Below are positions 10,196 through 19,869 of a stretch of 64,000 nucleotides of DNA, piece by piece. The stretch covers positions 1-64,000 of the forward strand of contig NZ_BOPB01000025.1 in assembly GCF_016863535.1 (NCBI RefSeq). The letters run 5' to 3'. The notes under the pieces are model-generated. The model did not search any database. It was not told the DNA's origin and saw only the letters and a list, made by a program, of their open reading frames with translations. The position numbers and the translations under genes are program-made. The DNA is from Micromonospora lutea. GTDB lineage: Bacteria; Actinomycetota; Actinomycetes; Mycobacteriales; Micromonosporaceae. How positions within the stretch are numbered: the first letter of the stretch is position 1; each line of letters starts with the position of its first letter.

Positions 10196-10241
10196 GGTGG
10201 GTAGTTTTGTTGTCGCTGGGACGACAACAAAACTACCCACC
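10196..10241. terminator. perfect 20-bp palindrome after paaE, candidate terminator
   Basis: Two perfectly complementary 20-base arms (10196-10215 and 10222-10241) flank the loop CTGGGA. The inner half of each arm is AT-rich (TAGTTTTGTTGTCG), which is striking in this GC-rich DNA. Position after paaE and 149 bases before mqnC suits a terminator, but there is no clear T run. It may instead be a dispersed repeat. Confidence 0.6.
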
Positions 10242-10389
10242 GCACCGGGCTCCCCTCACCATGGTGTACCGAGTCGCCTCGATCTCCGCCTCGGACGGTT
10301 GCCGCTGCTCGGGAAAGGGGATGGATCACAGGTCGGGATCGGCCCTGGCGGGCGGGGAGAAGAAGCGGCGTACCCTCGGAGGCGTGACG

Positions 10390-11574
10390 GTGAACCGGGA
10401 GATTGACGACATCCTGCAGCGTGGTGCGGACGGCGGGCGGATCACGCCCGAGGAGGCCCTGCTGCTCTACACCGACGCCCCCTTCCACGCCTTGGGCGAG
10501 GCGGCGGAGGCGGTCCGTCGGCGGCGGTACCCGGACAACATCGTCACGTACCTGATCGATCGCAACATCAACTACACGAACGTCTGCGTGACGGCGTGCA
10601 AGTTCTGTGCCTTCTACCGCGCTCCGAAGCACAAGGAAGGGTGGACCCACCCGACCGAGGAGATCCTGCGCCGGTGCGGCGAGGCGGTCGAGTTGGGCGC
10701 CACCCAGGTGATGCTTCAGGGCGGCCACCACCCGGACTATGGCGTGGAGTACTACGAGGAGTTGTTCTCCTCGGTCAAGAAGGCGTACCCGCAACTCGCG
10801 ATCCACTCGATCGGGCCGAGCGAGATCCTGCACATGGCCAAGGTCTCCGGCGTCAGCCTGGACGAGGCGATCGCCCGGATCAAGGCCGCCGGGCTCGACT
10901 CGATCGCCGGAGCGGGTGCCGAGATGCTGCCGCAGCGCCCCCGCACGGCGATCGCGCCGTTGAAGGAGTCGGGCGAGCGCTGGCTGGAGGTCATGGAGCT
11001 GGCGCACCGGCAGGGGGTCGAGTCGACCGCCACGATGATGATGGGGACCGGCGAGACGGCCGCCGAGCGGATCGAGCACCTGCGGATGATCCGCGACGTG
11101 CAGGATCGTACGCAGGGCTTCCGGGCCTTCATCCCGTGGACGTACCAGCCGGAGAACAACCACCTCAAGGGTCGCACCCAGGCCACCACGCTGGAGTACC
11201 TGCGGCTGGTGGCGGTGGCCCGGCTCTTCTTCGAGACCGTGCCGCACCTGCAGGCGTCCTGGCTGACCACCGGCAAGGACGTCGGCCAGCTCGCGTTGCA
11301 CATGGGTGTCGACGACCTCGGTTCGATCATGCTGGAGGAGAACGTCATCTCCTCGGCGGGTGCCCGGCACCGCTCCAACCTGCACGAGCTGATCGGGATG
11401 ATCCGCTCTGCCGACCGGATCCCCGCCCAGCGGGACACGCTCTACAACAGACTGGCTGTGCACCACACGCCGGCCGACGACCCGAGCGACGACCGAGTGG
11501 TCTCGCACTTCTCCTCGATCGCCCTGCCCGGTGGGGGTGCCGGTCGGTCGCTGCCGCTGGTCGAGGCGAACTGA
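10390..11574 (+). CDS. mqnC: cyclic dehypoxanthinyl futalosine synthase (radical SAM)
   Basis: A 394-residue radical SAM enzyme that cyclises dehypoxanthinyl futalosine in menaquinone biosynthesis. The cluster motif CVTACKFCAFY lies at about residues 66-76, and GGHHPDYG and SIGPSEILHMA follow, as in MqnC. The GTG at 10390 is chosen because GGAGG ends seven bases upstream; the GTG at 10384 is only one base from it. MqnE, the other radical SAM enzyme of the route, has a different N-terminus, so MqnC is preferred. It is followed by a terminator-like hairpin. Confidence 0.93.
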   Translation: MNREIDDILQRGADGGRITPEEALLLYTDAPFHALGEAAEAVRRRRYPDNIVTYLIDRNINYTNVCVTACKFCAFYRAPKHKEGWTHPTEEILRRCGEAVELGATQVMLQGGHHPDYGVEYYEELFSSVKKAYPQLAIHSIGPSEILHMAKVSGVSLDEAIARIKAAGLDSIAGAGAEMLPQRPRTAIAPLKESGERWLEVMELAHRQGVESTATMMMGTGETAAERIEHLRMIRDVQDRTQGFRAFIPWTYQPENNHLKGRTQATTLEYLRLVAVARLFFETVPHLQASWLTTGKDVGQLALHMGVDDLGSIMLEENVISSAGARHRSNLHELIGMIRSADRIPAQRDTLYNRLAVHHTPADDPSDDRVVSHFSSIALPGGGAGRSLPLVEAN

Positions 11575-11612
11575 CCGCCCACACACTGACGGGTGGCAGA
11601 CGCGCCTGATTT

Positions 11613-11651
11613 GTCGGCCGAGCGATCACGTCAAGTGACTGCTCGGCCGAC
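11613..11651 (+). terminator. hairpin after mqnC
   Basis: Arms 11613-11629 and 11635-11651 pair over 17 bases with two adjacent mismatches; the outer GTCGGCCGAGC/GCTCGGCCGAC is perfect. It lies 39 bases past the mqnC stop. There is no T run, as is common in actinobacterial terminators. Confidence 0.55.
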
Positions 11652-11908
11652 GCTGCGTCCGGGTCGAGGACGCCTCCCCGTTCAGCCGAATGGTCCGTAC
11701 GGGCCATCCATCCGGTTCGAAGCGTCGGACCGCCCCGGTCGGATAGCGGGGGGTGACCGGGCAGTAAGGCCCATCAATCCGGACAATCCTTAAGTTGCCA
11801 TTAGCTGAGCAGCTTGTGACTGGTGTGTTTGAGGGTGGCGCGGGTGATCGCTGAGCGCTAACGTCCCCGCCCGTACGTTTTCACTGAACCTACGGGGGAG
11901 ACCATCCC
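11652..11908. other. gene-free leader region of the LPVTG protein
   Basis: No gene is seen here. It contains an 18-bp near-perfect palindrome at 11690-11707 (ATGG and CCAT arms around CCGTACGG, one mismatch) that could be an operator, an AT-richer stretch near 11780-11810 likely to hold the promoter, and GGGGGAG about ten bases before the ATG at 11909. Confidence 0.4.
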
Positions 11909-13093
11909 ATGATCTTCCGAACCCGCCGGGCCGCCAGCCTGGCCACGGCCGCGCTGCTCGCCTCGGGCACCTTCACCGCCCTGGGCGCGCCGGCCTACGC
12001 CGCTGGCACCGAGACGGACCTCGCCCTCACCGCCGCCGGCACCCGCGCCACCGACGGCGTCGAGGCCAAGGTCGGCTGGGCCAAGATCGCCAATCAGGGC
12101 GAGGGCACGCCGACCAAGGTGCTCGTCAAGGTCGACACCTCCAAGGTGGACGACAGCAAGCTCATCGTGGCCTCCGTCACCGAAGGCGGTTGTGAGGTCA
12201 CCGGTGACACCAAGCCCGAGCTGTGGGTCTGCGAGCTCGACAAGGAAGAAATCCCCGGGCCGGGTGAGACGACCGAGGTGCCGATCGTCCTGTTCAAGGC
12301 GGCCGAAGGCGTCACCGGTCCGTACCAGGCGCCAGTGACGATCAGCATCGAGTCTTCGGACGACACCGACGAGAGCAACAACAGCGTCGAGATCAACGTC
12401 GAGCTGACTCCGGAGAGCGGTGTCGACCTGGGTGTCATCGTCCCCGACGTGAAGACCCGCATCGACCTGGAAACCCTCGATGAGGACGGTCCGGTGCACC
12501 CGGGCGACCGCACCGTGTTCTGGAGCGAGATCGCCAACCAGGGTGACCTGACCGCTCAGGGCCTCAAGCTGACCTACCAGCTGCCGAAGGGCGTCAGCTT
12601 CCTGCCGGTCGAGGGTTGCGAGATCAGCTCCGACAAGCGCCGCGCGGTCTGCGAGGACGACACCTTCCTGCTGGAGCGGGACACGGTGCTTGTCGTTCCG
12701 CTGGCCGTCGAGGTGGGCAAGGGCGTCGAGGCTCCGGTGACTCTGACCGGCGGCTCGCTTGAGGCCGTGGCGTTCGGTGCGCTGTCGCCCGACGCACGGA
12801 TCAGCCAGCAGGCCACCAAGCCCGGTTTCGGCAAGGCCGAGGTGCGTGAGATCAAGGAGTCGGAGTTCGCCGACATCGACCCGACCGACAACTCCGATGA
12901 CTTCGCTGTGGTGGTCGCTGCCACCAGCGGTGGTGGCGGCGGTGGCGGTGGCCTGCCGGTCACCGGTGTGCAGGCCGGCCTGATCGGTGGCATCGGCGCG
13001 GGTGTGGTGCTCGCCGGTGTGGCGATGTTCCTGGTTGCCCGTCGTCGCCGGGTGGTCCTGGTGACCCCGGGTGACGAGAAGACGAACGCCTGA
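11909..13093 (+). CDS. LPXTG-type cell-wall-anchored surface protein
   Basis: A 394-residue exported protein. It has a signal peptide (about residues 1-31, ending near APAYAAG), then two immunoglobulin-like repeats of CARDB/DUF11 type with matching WAKIANQGE and WSEIANQGD segments and paired Cys residues. A Gly-rich spacer, the sortase motif LPVTG, a hydrophobic helix and an RRRR stop-transfer tail follow. A sortase should cleave between Thr and Gly and join it to peptidoglycan; no sortase gene is in the window. A strong terminator follows. Function beyond surface display is unknown. Confidence 0.88.
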   Translation: MIFRTRRAASLATAALLASGTFTALGAPAYAAGTETDLALTAAGTRATDGVEAKVGWAKIANQGEGTPTKVLVKVDTSKVDDSKLIVASVTEGGCEVTGDTKPELWVCELDKEEIPGPGETTEVPIVLFKAAEGVTGPYQAPVTISIESSDDTDESNNSVEINVELTPESGVDLGVIVPDVKTRIDLETLDEDGPVHPGDRTVFWSEIANQGDLTAQGLKLTYQLPKGVSFLPVEGCEISSDKRRAVCEDDTFLLERDTVLVVPLAVEVGKGVEAPVTLTGGSLEAVAFGALSPDARISQQATKPGFGKAEVREIKESEFADIDPTDNSDDFAVVVAATSGGGGGGGGLPVTGVQAGLIGGIGAGVVLAGVAMFLVARRRRVVLVTPGDEKTNA

Positions 13094-13139
13094 GGTTCGT
13101 CCTCTATCGGCCCGCGCGGGCCGTTCACATAACGCACGG

Positions 13140-13177
13140 CAGTGAGGGCGGGATGGTCACCCATCCCGCCCTCACTG
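13140..13177 (+). terminator. strong hairpin terminator
   Basis: Perfect 17-bp arms (13140-13156 and 13161-13177) enclose the tetraloop TCAC, followed by TTCG. It lies about 50 bases after the LPVTG gene and before menG, and is the clearest intrinsic terminator of this part. Confidence 0.8.
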
Positions 13178-13229
13178 TTCGTCGCGCCCCGGCCCGGGGT
13201 GCCAGCGGGCGGGCTGGCAGAGTGGAGGG

Positions 13230-13952
13230 GTGAGCCGTACCCCGCAGGGCCAGCGCGCCAGTCTGGACAAGCAGCCGCACGAGGTCGCCGCGATGTTCGA
13301 CGGTGTCGCGGCCCGTTACGACCTGACCAACACGGTCCTCTCCTTCGGTCAGGACCGGTTCTGGCGGCGGGCCACCCGGGCCGCGCTCGACCTGCGACCG
13401 GGTGACCGGGTGCTGGACGTGGGCGCGGGCACCGGGGTGTCCACCGAGGAACTCGCCCACTCCGGGGCGTACGCGGTCGGCGCCGACCTGTCCCTCGGCA
13501 TGTTGCACGCCGGTAAGCGCACCCGCCCGCAGGTGCCGTTGCTGGCCGGGGACGCCCTGCGGCTGCCCTTCGCCGACGCCAGCTTCGACGCGGTGACCAT
13601 CTCCTTCGCGCTGCGCAACGTCAACGACACCGACGCCGCGCTCCGCGAACTGGCCCGGGTGACCCGCCCGGGCGGGCGGCTGGTGGTCTGCGAGTTCAGC
13701 ACCCCGGTCAATCGCGCGTTCCGCACCGTCTACCTGTCGTACCTGATGCGTTCCCTGCCGGCCGTGGCCCGGACGGTTTCCAGCAACCCGGACGCGTACG
13801 TCTACCTGGCCGAGTCGATCCGGGCCTGGCCGGACCAGGCCGCCCTGGCGAGCCGGGTCGGCGCGGCTGGCTGGCGGGCGGTGAAGTGGCGCAACCTGAC
13901 CGGCGGGGTGGTGGCCCTGCACCGAGCCATCCGGGATGAATCCGTAATTTAG
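13230..13952 (+). CDS. menG: demethylmenaquinone methyltransferase
   Basis: A 240-residue UbiE/MenG family S-adenosylmethionine methyltransferase that adds the ring methyl group in the final step of menaquinone synthesis. The SAM site DVGAGTGVS is near residues 62-70; [21 protein letters not shown] and FALRNVND are UbiE/MenG signatures. The GTG at 13230 gives the MSR N-terminus seen in mycobacterial orthologues, although GGAGG lies very close to it. It stands with mqnC, menJ and nuo on the same strand. Confidence 0.93.
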   Translation: MSRTPQGQRASLDKQPHEVAAMFDGVAARYDLTNTVLSFGQDRFWRRATRAALDLRPGDRVLDVGAGTGVSTEELAHSGAYAVGADLSLGMLHAGKRTRPQVPLLAGDALRLPFADASFDAVTISFALRNVNDTDAALRELARVTRPGGRLVVCEFSTPVNRAFRTVYLSYLMRSLPAVARTVSSNPDAYVYLAESIRAWPDQAALASRVGAAGWRAVKWRNLTGGVVALHRAIRDESVI

Positions 13953-13998
13953 GTGAATACGACAATTTAAAGCCCTTTCTGGGCGTACGCTGGCCGGC

Positions 13999-14208
13999 AT
14001 GACGGAGCCGAGGAACCGGGCCACCTGCGATGCCGTGGAGCTGATCGACCAACTCCGCGAGTTGGCCGGCGCGGATCCCGCCGAGGTGCGTCAGGTGGTG
14101 TCGGAGGTGCTCGCGGCCCTGGATCGGGCCGCCGGCGGCACCCTGCGCGAGCAGTTGCCGGAGACCATCCGGGTCAACCTGGACAGCGCTGACTCGGTCC
14201 GTCGGTGA
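13999..14208 (+). CDS. small conserved-looking hypothetical protein
   Basis: A 69-residue acidic, helical protein between menG and menJ. It has no membrane segment and no recognised motif; charged helices (about residues 10-45) suggest a small soluble or coiled protein. No strong ribosome site precedes the ATG, but codon use is like the neighbours and it does not overlap any gene. Function unknown. Confidence 0.5.
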   Translation: MTEPRNRATCDAVELIDQLRELAGADPAEVRQVVSEVLAALDRAAGGTLREQLPETIRVNLDSADSVRR

Positions 14209-14239
14209 GGGGTCGTCGACCCGCGTTCATCGCTTTTTA

Positions 14240-14258
14240 GCAGGTTAGGTCGCCCTAA
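14240..14258. promoter_or_regulatory. candidate DtxR/IdeR-type iron box upstream of menJ
   Basis: The segment contains AGGTTAGG and CCTAA in the spacing of the iron box TTAGGTTAGGCTCACCTAA known from streptomycete DmdR targets; I count about 13 of 19 positions matching. It includes the perfect inverted repeat GTTAGG/CCTAAC (14244-14249, 14254-14259). It lies about 85-100 bases before menJ. Binding is not shown. Confidence 0.35.
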
Positions 14259-14342
14259 CAAGGCGAGCGTAAGGCGTCGGTCATAGACTCGTCCCGGCTG
14301 GCTTGTGAAGCATTTCACGAGCAGGGCGGGGAGGAGGCGCTA

Positions 14343-15617
14343 ATGACCGCGGTGGAGAACGACGCCGACGTGATCGTCGTGGGCGCCGGTCCCGGTGGCT
14401 CGGCGACCGCGTACCACCTGGCTCGGCACGGCGTACGCGTGCTGCTGCTCGAAAAGACCGAGTTCCCCCGGGAGAAGGTCTGCGGCGACGGGCTCACGCC
14501 GCGCGCGGTGCGGCAGCTGATCCGGATGGGTGTGGACACCTCTCCCGAGGCCGGCTGGCTGCACAACCGTGGCCTGCGGGTGATCGGTGGCGGCGTCCGG
14601 CTGGAACTGGACTGGCCGGATCTGGCCAGCTTCCCGAACTACGGGCTGGTACGCACCCGACTCGACTTCGACGACCTGCTCGCCCAGCGCGCGGTGGCGG
14701 CCGGAGCGAAGCTGCGTACCAGCGTGAACGTCGTCGGTCCGGTGCTGGACGGTGACGGCCGGGTGGTCGGGGTGCAGGGCGAGGACGGGCCGGACAAGGC
14801 ACCCGTCACCTTCCACGCCCCGCTGGTGGTGGCCGCCGACGGCGTCTCGGGCCGGTTTCCGCTCGCGCTCGGACTGGCCAAGCGGGAGGACCGCCCGATC
14901 GGTGTCGCGGTCCGGCGCTACTACCGCTCCGCCGCCCGCCACGACGACGACTACCTGGAGTCCTGGCTGGAGTTGCGCTCCAAGGGCACCAACGAACTGC
15001 TGCCCGGGTACGGCTGGATCTTCGGCCTCGGTGACGGCCGGGTCAACGTCGGGCTCGGCATCCTCAACTCGTCCTCGGCGTTCGGCAAGACGAACTACCG
15101 GCGGCTGCTCACCGACTGGCTGGCCAACACGCCGGCGGAGTGGGGCATGACCGACGAGACGAACGCCGAGGGGTCGATCCTCGGCGCCGCCCTGCCGATG
15201 GGCTTCAACCGGGTGCCGCACTACACGCGAGGCGTGCTGCTCGTCGGTGACTCCGGTGGCATGGTCAACCCGTTCAACGGCGAGGGCATCGCGTACGCGA
15301 TGGAGTCCGGCGAACTGGCCGCTGAGGTCGCGGTCCAGGCGCTCGCCCGGCCCGCCGGCGTCGAGCGGGAACGGGCCCTGATGGCGTACCCGCAGGAGTT
15401 GAAAACCCGGTTCGGCGGCTACTACCGGCTGGGCGGGATCTTCGTGAAGCTGATCGGCCGTCCGGAGATCATGCGGGTGGCGACGAAGCACGGCATGCCC
15501 CACCCGACGCTGATGCGCTTCGTGCTCAAGTTGCTGGCCAACCTCACCGACCCGCGCGGCGGTGACGCGATGGACCGGGTGATCAATGCGATGACCCGGG
15601 TTGCGCCCGCTGTGTAG
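14343..15617 (+). CDS. menJ: geranylgeranyl-reductase family enzyme, probable menaquinone side-chain reductase
   Basis: A 424-residue FAD-dependent oxidoreductase. The dinucleotide motif VVGAGPGGSAT lies near residues 11-22, KVCGDGLTPRAV near 44, and GDSGGMVNPFNGEGIAYAMESG near 300, the typical GGR pattern. In Mycobacterium the orthologue MenJ saturates one isoprene unit of menaquinone-9. Position between menG and nuoA supports that role, although an archaeal-type lipid reductase function cannot be excluded from sequence alone. GGGAGGAGG precedes the ATG. An iron-box-like element lies upstream and a hairpin downstream. Confidence 0.85.
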   Translation: MTAVENDADVIVVGAGPGGSATAYHLARHGVRVLLLEKTEFPREKVCGDGLTPRAVRQLIRMGVDTSPEAGWLHNRGLRVIGGGVRLELDWPDLASFPNYGLVRTRLDFDDLLAQRAVAAGAKLRTSVNVVGPVLDGDGRVVGVQGEDGPDKAPVTFHAPLVVAADGVSGRFPLALGLAKREDRPIGVAVRRYYRSAARHDDDYLESWLELRSKGTNELLPGYGWIFGLGDGRVNVGLGILNSSSAFGKTNYRRLLTDWLANTPAEWGMTDETNAEGSILGAALPMGFNRVPHYTRGVLLVGDSGGMVNPFNGEGIAYAMESGELAAEVAVQALARPAGVERERALMAYPQELKTRFGGYYRLGGIFVKLIGRPEIMRVATKHGMPHPTLMRFVLKLLANLTDPRGGDAMDRVINAMTRVAPAV

Positions 15618-15637
15618 GGGCGCGGAGCAGGCAAGGT

Positions 15638-15664
15638 CCACCCCCGCCGAAGGGTGCGGGGTGG
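15638..15664 (+). terminator. short hairpin between menJ and nuoA
   Basis: CCACCCCCGC (15638-15647) pairs with GCGGGGTGG (15656-15664) with one bulged C. It could end or attenuate menJ transcripts before nuoA, which begins about 60 bases later. Confidence 0.4.
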
Positions 15665-15725
15665 GATGTGAATAGTGTGATTTTCACCAACCACCGAGGG
15701 CAGGGAAGGACGAGCAGGAGAAAAA

Positions 15726-16091
15726 ATGTCGCTCTCGCCTTACGTACCCATCATCGGGCTGTTCGCCCTCGCCGCGGGTTTCGCGCTGTTCTCGATAGCC
15801 GCCGCCCGGTTCACCGGCCCCCGTCGCTACAACAAGGCCAAGCTCGAAGCCTACGAATGTGGGATTGAGCCTAGCCCTCAACCGATCGGTGGCAGCCGGT
15901 TTCCGGTCAAGTTCTACCTGACGGCGATGCTCTTCATCGTCTTCGACGTGGAAATGATCTTCCTGTACCCGTGGGCGGTCTCCTTCGACATCCTGCCGGT
16001 GTTCGGGTTCGTCGCCATGTTGGTGTTCATCGGTTCCATCTTCGTCGCGTACGCCTACGAGTGGCGGCGTGGCGGCCTGGACTGGGACTGA
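15726..16091 (+). CDS. nuoA: NADH-quinone oxidoreductase subunit A
   Basis: A 121-residue membrane subunit of Complex I with three predicted helices. The conserved loop YECGIEPSP (about residues 43-51) contains the Cys that takes part in the active/deactive transition in the family. CAGGAG lies six bases before the ATG. First gene of nuoA-N; it follows menJ by 108 bases, which probably include the operon promoter. Confidence 0.96.
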   Translation: MSLSPYVPIIGLFALAAGFALFSIAAARFTGPRRYNKAKLEAYECGIEPSPQPIGGSRFPVKFYLTAMLFIVFDVEMIFLYPWAVSFDILPVFGFVAMLVFIGSIFVAYAYEWRRGGLDWD

Positions 16092-16104
16092 GGGAGGAAC
16101 CGCT

Positions 16105-16782
16105 ATGGGTATCGAGGAGAAACTTCCCGCCGGTGTCCTGCTCACCTCGGTGGAGAAGCTGGTCAACTGGTCGCGCAAGTCGTCGGTGTGGGGTGCCACG
16201 TTCGGCCTGGCCTGCTGCGCGATCGAGATGATGGCCGCCGGTGGTCCGCACTACGACATGGGCCGCTGGGGCATGGAGGTCTTCCGGGCCTCGCCCCGTC
16301 AGGCCGACCTGATGATCGTCGCCGGCCGGGTGAGCCAGAAGATGGCCCCGGTGCTGCGCCAGATCTACGACCAGATGGCCGAGCCCCGTTGGGTGCTCTC
16401 CATGGGCGTCTGCGCCAGCAGCGGCGGCATGTTCAACAACTACGCCATCGTGCAGGGCGTCGACCACGTCGTACCGGTCGACATGTACCTCCCGGGTTGC
16501 CCGCCGCGCCCGGAGATGCTCATCGACGCGATCCTCAAGCTGCGCGAGAAGATCGGCCACGAGCCGCTCGGCGCGAACGGTCGCAAGATGCTGGCCGCCC
16601 GCGAGGCGCGCGGTGACGTGCCGGTGGTGCCGTACGGCTCGATGCCGTCGTCGTACCGCAGCGACAAGGCCCGGCGGGCCGAGTGGACGAAGGCCGTCCG
16701 CGAAGGCCGCGAGGAGCAGCTGCGGATCGAGAACTGGATGAAGGCCCAGAACCACCTCCACCCGTACGGGGGGATCAAGTGA
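16105..16782 (+). CDS. nuoB: NADH-quinone oxidoreductase subunit B (N2 cluster)
   Basis: A 225-residue subunit carrying the terminal 4Fe-4S cluster N2 that reduces menaquinone. Ligands are visible in [17 protein letters not shown] and PGCPPRPE. The ATG at 16105 has GGGAGGA upstream; a longer frame starting inside nuoA is rejected. Its stop overlaps the GTG of nuoC. Confidence 0.97.
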   Translation: MGIEEKLPAGVLLTSVEKLVNWSRKSSVWGATFGLACCAIEMMAAGGPHYDMGRWGMEVFRASPRQADLMIVAGRVSQKMAPVLRQIYDQMAEPRWVLSMGVCASSGGMFNNYAIVQGVDHVVPVDMYLPGCPPRPEMLIDAILKLREKIGHEPLGANGRKMLAAREARGDVPVVPYGSMPSSYRSDKARRAEWTKAVREGREEQLRIENWMKAQNHLHPYGGIK

Positions 16783-17510
16783 CTGACGACAAGCCGACCA
16801 CCGGTGGGGTGCCGGTTCCGGTGACGCCCGCCGGCGCGACGAGTGGCGCTCCCGCCGAGTTCCCGCCGGCCGCACCGGCCGGTCGGGGCATGTTCGGCAA
16901 CCAGGGCACCGGTGACACCTCCGGTTTCGGCGGCCTGGTCCGCCGGCACCACACGGTCGAGGACTCGCCCCGGCCCTACGGCGGCTACTTCGACGAGGTG
17001 CGGGACGCGCTGGAGGAGGCGTACCCGGCGTTCGGCGAGGCGATCGAGAAGGTCGTGGTCGATCGGGGCGAGCTGACCCTGCACATCCGCCCGGAGCGGA
17101 TCGCCGAAGTCTGCCAGGTGATGCGGGACGACCCGGCGCTGCGCTTCGAGCTCTGCTCCTCGGTCTCCGGAGTCGACTACCTGGGCGCCGACGCGCGCCG
17201 GCTGCACGTCGTCTACCAGCTCACCTCGATGACCTATCGGCGGCAGGTCCGGCTGGAGGCTGCGGTCAGCGTCGAGGAACCGCACCTGCCCAGCGTCACC
17301 TCCGTCTACCCGACCGCCGACTGGCAGGAGCGGGAGACGTACGACATGTTCGGTGTCATCTTCGACGGTCACCCGGCACTGACCCGCATCCTCATGCCGG
17401 ACGACTGGGAGGGACACCCGCAGCGCAAGGACTACCCCCTCGGCGGCGTGCCCGTGGAGTACAAGGGCGCCGAGATCCCGCCGCCCGACAAGCGGAGGTC
17501 TTACCAATGA
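16779..17510 (+). CDS. nuoC: NADH-quinone oxidoreductase subunit C
   Basis: A 243-residue peripheral-arm subunit. An unusual Pro/Gly/Ala-rich N-terminal extension of about 55 residues precedes the conserved 30-kDa subunit domain, which includes [19 protein letters not shown] and [14 protein letters not shown]. The start is the GTG overlapping the nuoB stop. The stop overlaps nuoD. The extension is common style in actinobacteria and has no known role. Confidence 0.95.
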   Translation: MTDDKPTTGGVPVPVTPAGATSGAPAEFPPAAPAGRGMFGNQGTGDTSGFGGLVRRHHTVEDSPRPYGGYFDEVRDALEEAYPAFGEAIEKVVVDRGELTLHIRPERIAEVCQVMRDDPALRFELCSSVSGVDYLGADARRLHVVYQLTSMTYRRQVRLEAAVSVEEPHLPSVTSVYPTADWQERETYDMFGVIFDGHPALTRILMPDDWEGHPQRKDYPLGGVPVEYKGAEIPPPDKRRSYQ

Positions 17511-18832
17511 CCGGGTCGAACTACGCTACCGAGCGCGAGACGACCGAGGGCCGGGTCTTCACCGTCACCGGTGGGGACTGGGACGACGTCGTCTCCGGCG
17601 TCGATCCGATCAACGAGGGTCGGATCGTGGTCAACATGGGCCCGCAGCACCCGTCCACGCACGGTGTGCTCCGGCTGATCCTTGAGCTGGAGGGTGAGAC
17701 GGTCCGGGAGGTCCGCTCGGTCGTCGGCTACCTGCACACCGGTATCGAGAAGAACCTGGAGTTCCGCAACTGGGTCCAGGGTTCGACCTTCGTGACTCGG
17801 ATGGACTACCTCTCCCCGCTGTTCAACGAGACCGGGTACGCGCTGGCGGTGGAGAAGCTGCTCGGCATCGAGGAGCAGATCACCGAGCGCGCCACCACCA
17901 TCCGGGTGCTCATGATGGAGCTGAACCGGATCTCCTCGCACCTGGTCTGGCTGGCGACCACGGCGATGGAGCTGGGTGCGATCAACATGATGCTCTACGG
18001 CTTCCGGGAGCGCGAGTACATCCTGGAGATCTTCGAGCTGATCACCGGCCTGCGGATGAACCACGCGTACGTCCGGCCGGGCGGCGTCGCCCAGGACGTG
18101 CCGGACGAGGCGATCGTCAAGATCCGCGACTTCCTCAAGCTCATGCCGAAGCGGTTGAAGGAGTACGAGGACCTGCTCTCCGGCCAGCCGATCTGGCTGG
18201 AGCGGACGCAGAATGTGGCCGTGCTCGACGTGACCGGCTGCCTGGCGCTCGGTGTCACCGGTCCGGTGCTCCGCTCGGCCGGCCTGGCCTGGGACCTGCG
18301 CAAGACCATGCCGTACTGCGGCTACGAGACGTACGAGTTCGACGTGCCGACCCACACCGACGGCGACGTCTGGGGCCGTTACCTGGTGCGTAACGCGGAG
18401 ATCCGCGAGTCTCTCAAGATCATCGAGCAGGCCGTGGACCGGCTCAAGCCAGGCCCGGTGATGGTGGACGACAAGAAGATCGCCTGGCCGGCGCAGCTGG
18501 CCATCGGCGTCGACGGCATGGGCAACTCGCTGGAGCACGTCGCTAAGATCATGGGCCAGTCGATGGAGTCCCTGATTCACCACTTCAAGCTGGTGACGGA
18601 GGGCTTCCGGGTGCCACCGGGCCAGGTGTACGTGGGGATCGAGTCGCCGCGGGGTGAGTTGGGCGTACACGCGGTCTCCGACGGCGGGACCCGGCCGTAC
18701 CGGGTGCACTACCGGGAGCCGAGCTTCGTCAACCTCCAGGCCCTACCGGCGATGGCCGAGGGTGGCCTGATCGCCGACGTGATCGCCGGCGGCGCCTCGC
18801 TGGACCCGGTAATGGGAGGTTGTGACCGGTGA
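17507..18832 (+). CDS. nuoD: NADH-quinone oxidoreductase subunit D
   Basis: A 441-residue 49-kDa-type subunit that, with NuoB, forms the quinone-binding site. It shows [14 protein letters not shown] near residue 45, [10 protein letters not shown] and the C-terminal [15 protein letters not shown], all typical of the family derived from hydrogenase large subunits. ATGA and GTGA overlaps join it to nuoC and nuoE. Confidence 0.97.
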   Translation: MTGSNYATERETTEGRVFTVTGGDWDDVVSGVDPINEGRIVVNMGPQHPSTHGVLRLILELEGETVREVRSVVGYLHTGIEKNLEFRNWVQGSTFVTRMDYLSPLFNETGYALAVEKLLGIEEQITERATTIRVLMMELNRISSHLVWLATTAMELGAINMMLYGFREREYILEIFELITGLRMNHAYVRPGGVAQDVPDEAIVKIRDFLKLMPKRLKEYEDLLSGQPIWLERTQNVAVLDVTGCLALGVTGPVLRSAGLAWDLRKTMPYCGYETYEFDVPTHTDGDVWGRYLVRNAEIRESLKIIEQAVDRLKPGPVMVDDKKIAWPAQLAIGVDGMGNSLEHVAKIMGQSMESLIHHFKLVTEGFRVPPGQVYVGIESPRGELGVHAVSDGGTRPYRVHYREPSFVNLQALPAMAEGGLIADVIAGGASLDPVMGGCDR

Positions 18833-19869
18833 CTGTCTTCACGGACGAGACGCGGGCCCGGGCGCGGGAGATCATCGCCCGCTATCCGGCGGACCGGTCG
18901 CGCTCGGCCCTGCTGCCGTTGCTGCACCTCGTGCAGGCTGAGGAGGGCTACGTCTCTCCGGCCGGAGTGGCGTTCTGCGCCGAGGTGCTTGGCCTGAACA
19001 AGGCCCAGGTCGGCGCGGTGGCCAGCTTCTACACCATGTACAAGCGCCGGCCCACCGGTGACTGGCTGGTCAGCGTCTGCACCAACACGATGTGCAACGT
19101 GCTCGGTGGCCAGGAGGTCTACGACACCCTCGCCGAGCACCTGGGCGTTGGGCACGACGAGACCACCACCGACGGCAAGGTGACCCTGGAGCACGCCGAG
19201 TGCCTGGCCGCCTGCGACTACGGCCCGGTGATGACCGTCAACTACGACTTCTTCGACGGCGTCGACCCGCAGACCGCGGTCGGGGTGGTCGACGAGTTGC
19301 GCGCCGGTGGCCGGCCCACGCCGAGCCGTGGCGCCCGCCTCTGCACCCTGAAGGAGATGGCGATCCAGCTCGCCGGCTTCGCCGATGAGCGGGAGGGCGC
19401 CGTCGCCGACGGGGTGCCGGGCGAGCCGACCCTGCGCGGCCTGCGACTGGCCCAGCAGCACGGCATCTCGGCACCGGGCTTCGACCCGAACACCCCGATC
19501 CGCAGCGGCCAGGCCGGCGACAAGCCCGCACCGGCCACCCCGGCGAAGTCCGCGCCGACCGGCAGCACCGCACCCGACGTTCCGGCGCCGGACCGCAAGT
19601 CGCCGCAGGTGCGTACCGCCGAGACCCGGCAGCCGGACGCGAAGACCGCGGTGCCCGACGCTCCTGGCACCAAGGTTCCGGTCGACGGGCAGCCGCCGGC
19701 TTCGGATGACGCCCGGGCCGCGGAGGCCGCCGGTGCGGCGGCCAACAAGCCGGCGGGCGACGCCAAGCCGGCCGGCGACGACGCCGGGGCGCAGGAGCGC
19801 AACCTCAAGGAAGCGGAGTCCGCCGGCAGCGGTCAGGGTTCCGCGAACGACAAGGGGGCTCAGAAGTGA
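18829..19869 (+). CDS. nuoE: NADH-quinone oxidoreductase subunit E with long Pro/Ala tail
   Basis: A 346-residue subunit of the NADH-oxidising module. The first 200 residues form the thioredoxin-like domain with the N1a 2Fe-2S ligands in CTNTMCNV and CLAACDYGP. The remaining 110 or more residues are a disordered Ala/Pro/Lys/Asp-rich tail absent from the usual protein of about 160-240 residues. It is coupled to nuoD and nuoF by GTGA overlaps. The tail may be a surface extension of the complex; its role is unknown. Confidence 0.95.
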   Translation: MTVFTDETRARAREIIARYPADRSRSALLPLLHLVQAEEGYVSPAGVAFCAEVLGLNKAQVGAVASFYTMYKRRPTGDWLVSVCTNTMCNVLGGQEVYDTLAEHLGVGHDETTTDGKVTLEHAECLAACDYGPVMTVNYDFFDGVDPQTAVGVVDELRAGGRPTPSRGARLCTLKEMAIQLAGFADEREGAVADGVPGEPTLRGLRLAQQHGISAPGFDPNTPIRSGQAGDKPAPATPAKSAPTGSTAPDVPAPDRKSPQVRTAETRQPDAKTAVPDAPGTKVPVDGQPPASDDARAAEAAGAAANKPAGDAKPAGDDAGAQERNLKEAESAGSGQGSANDKGAQK

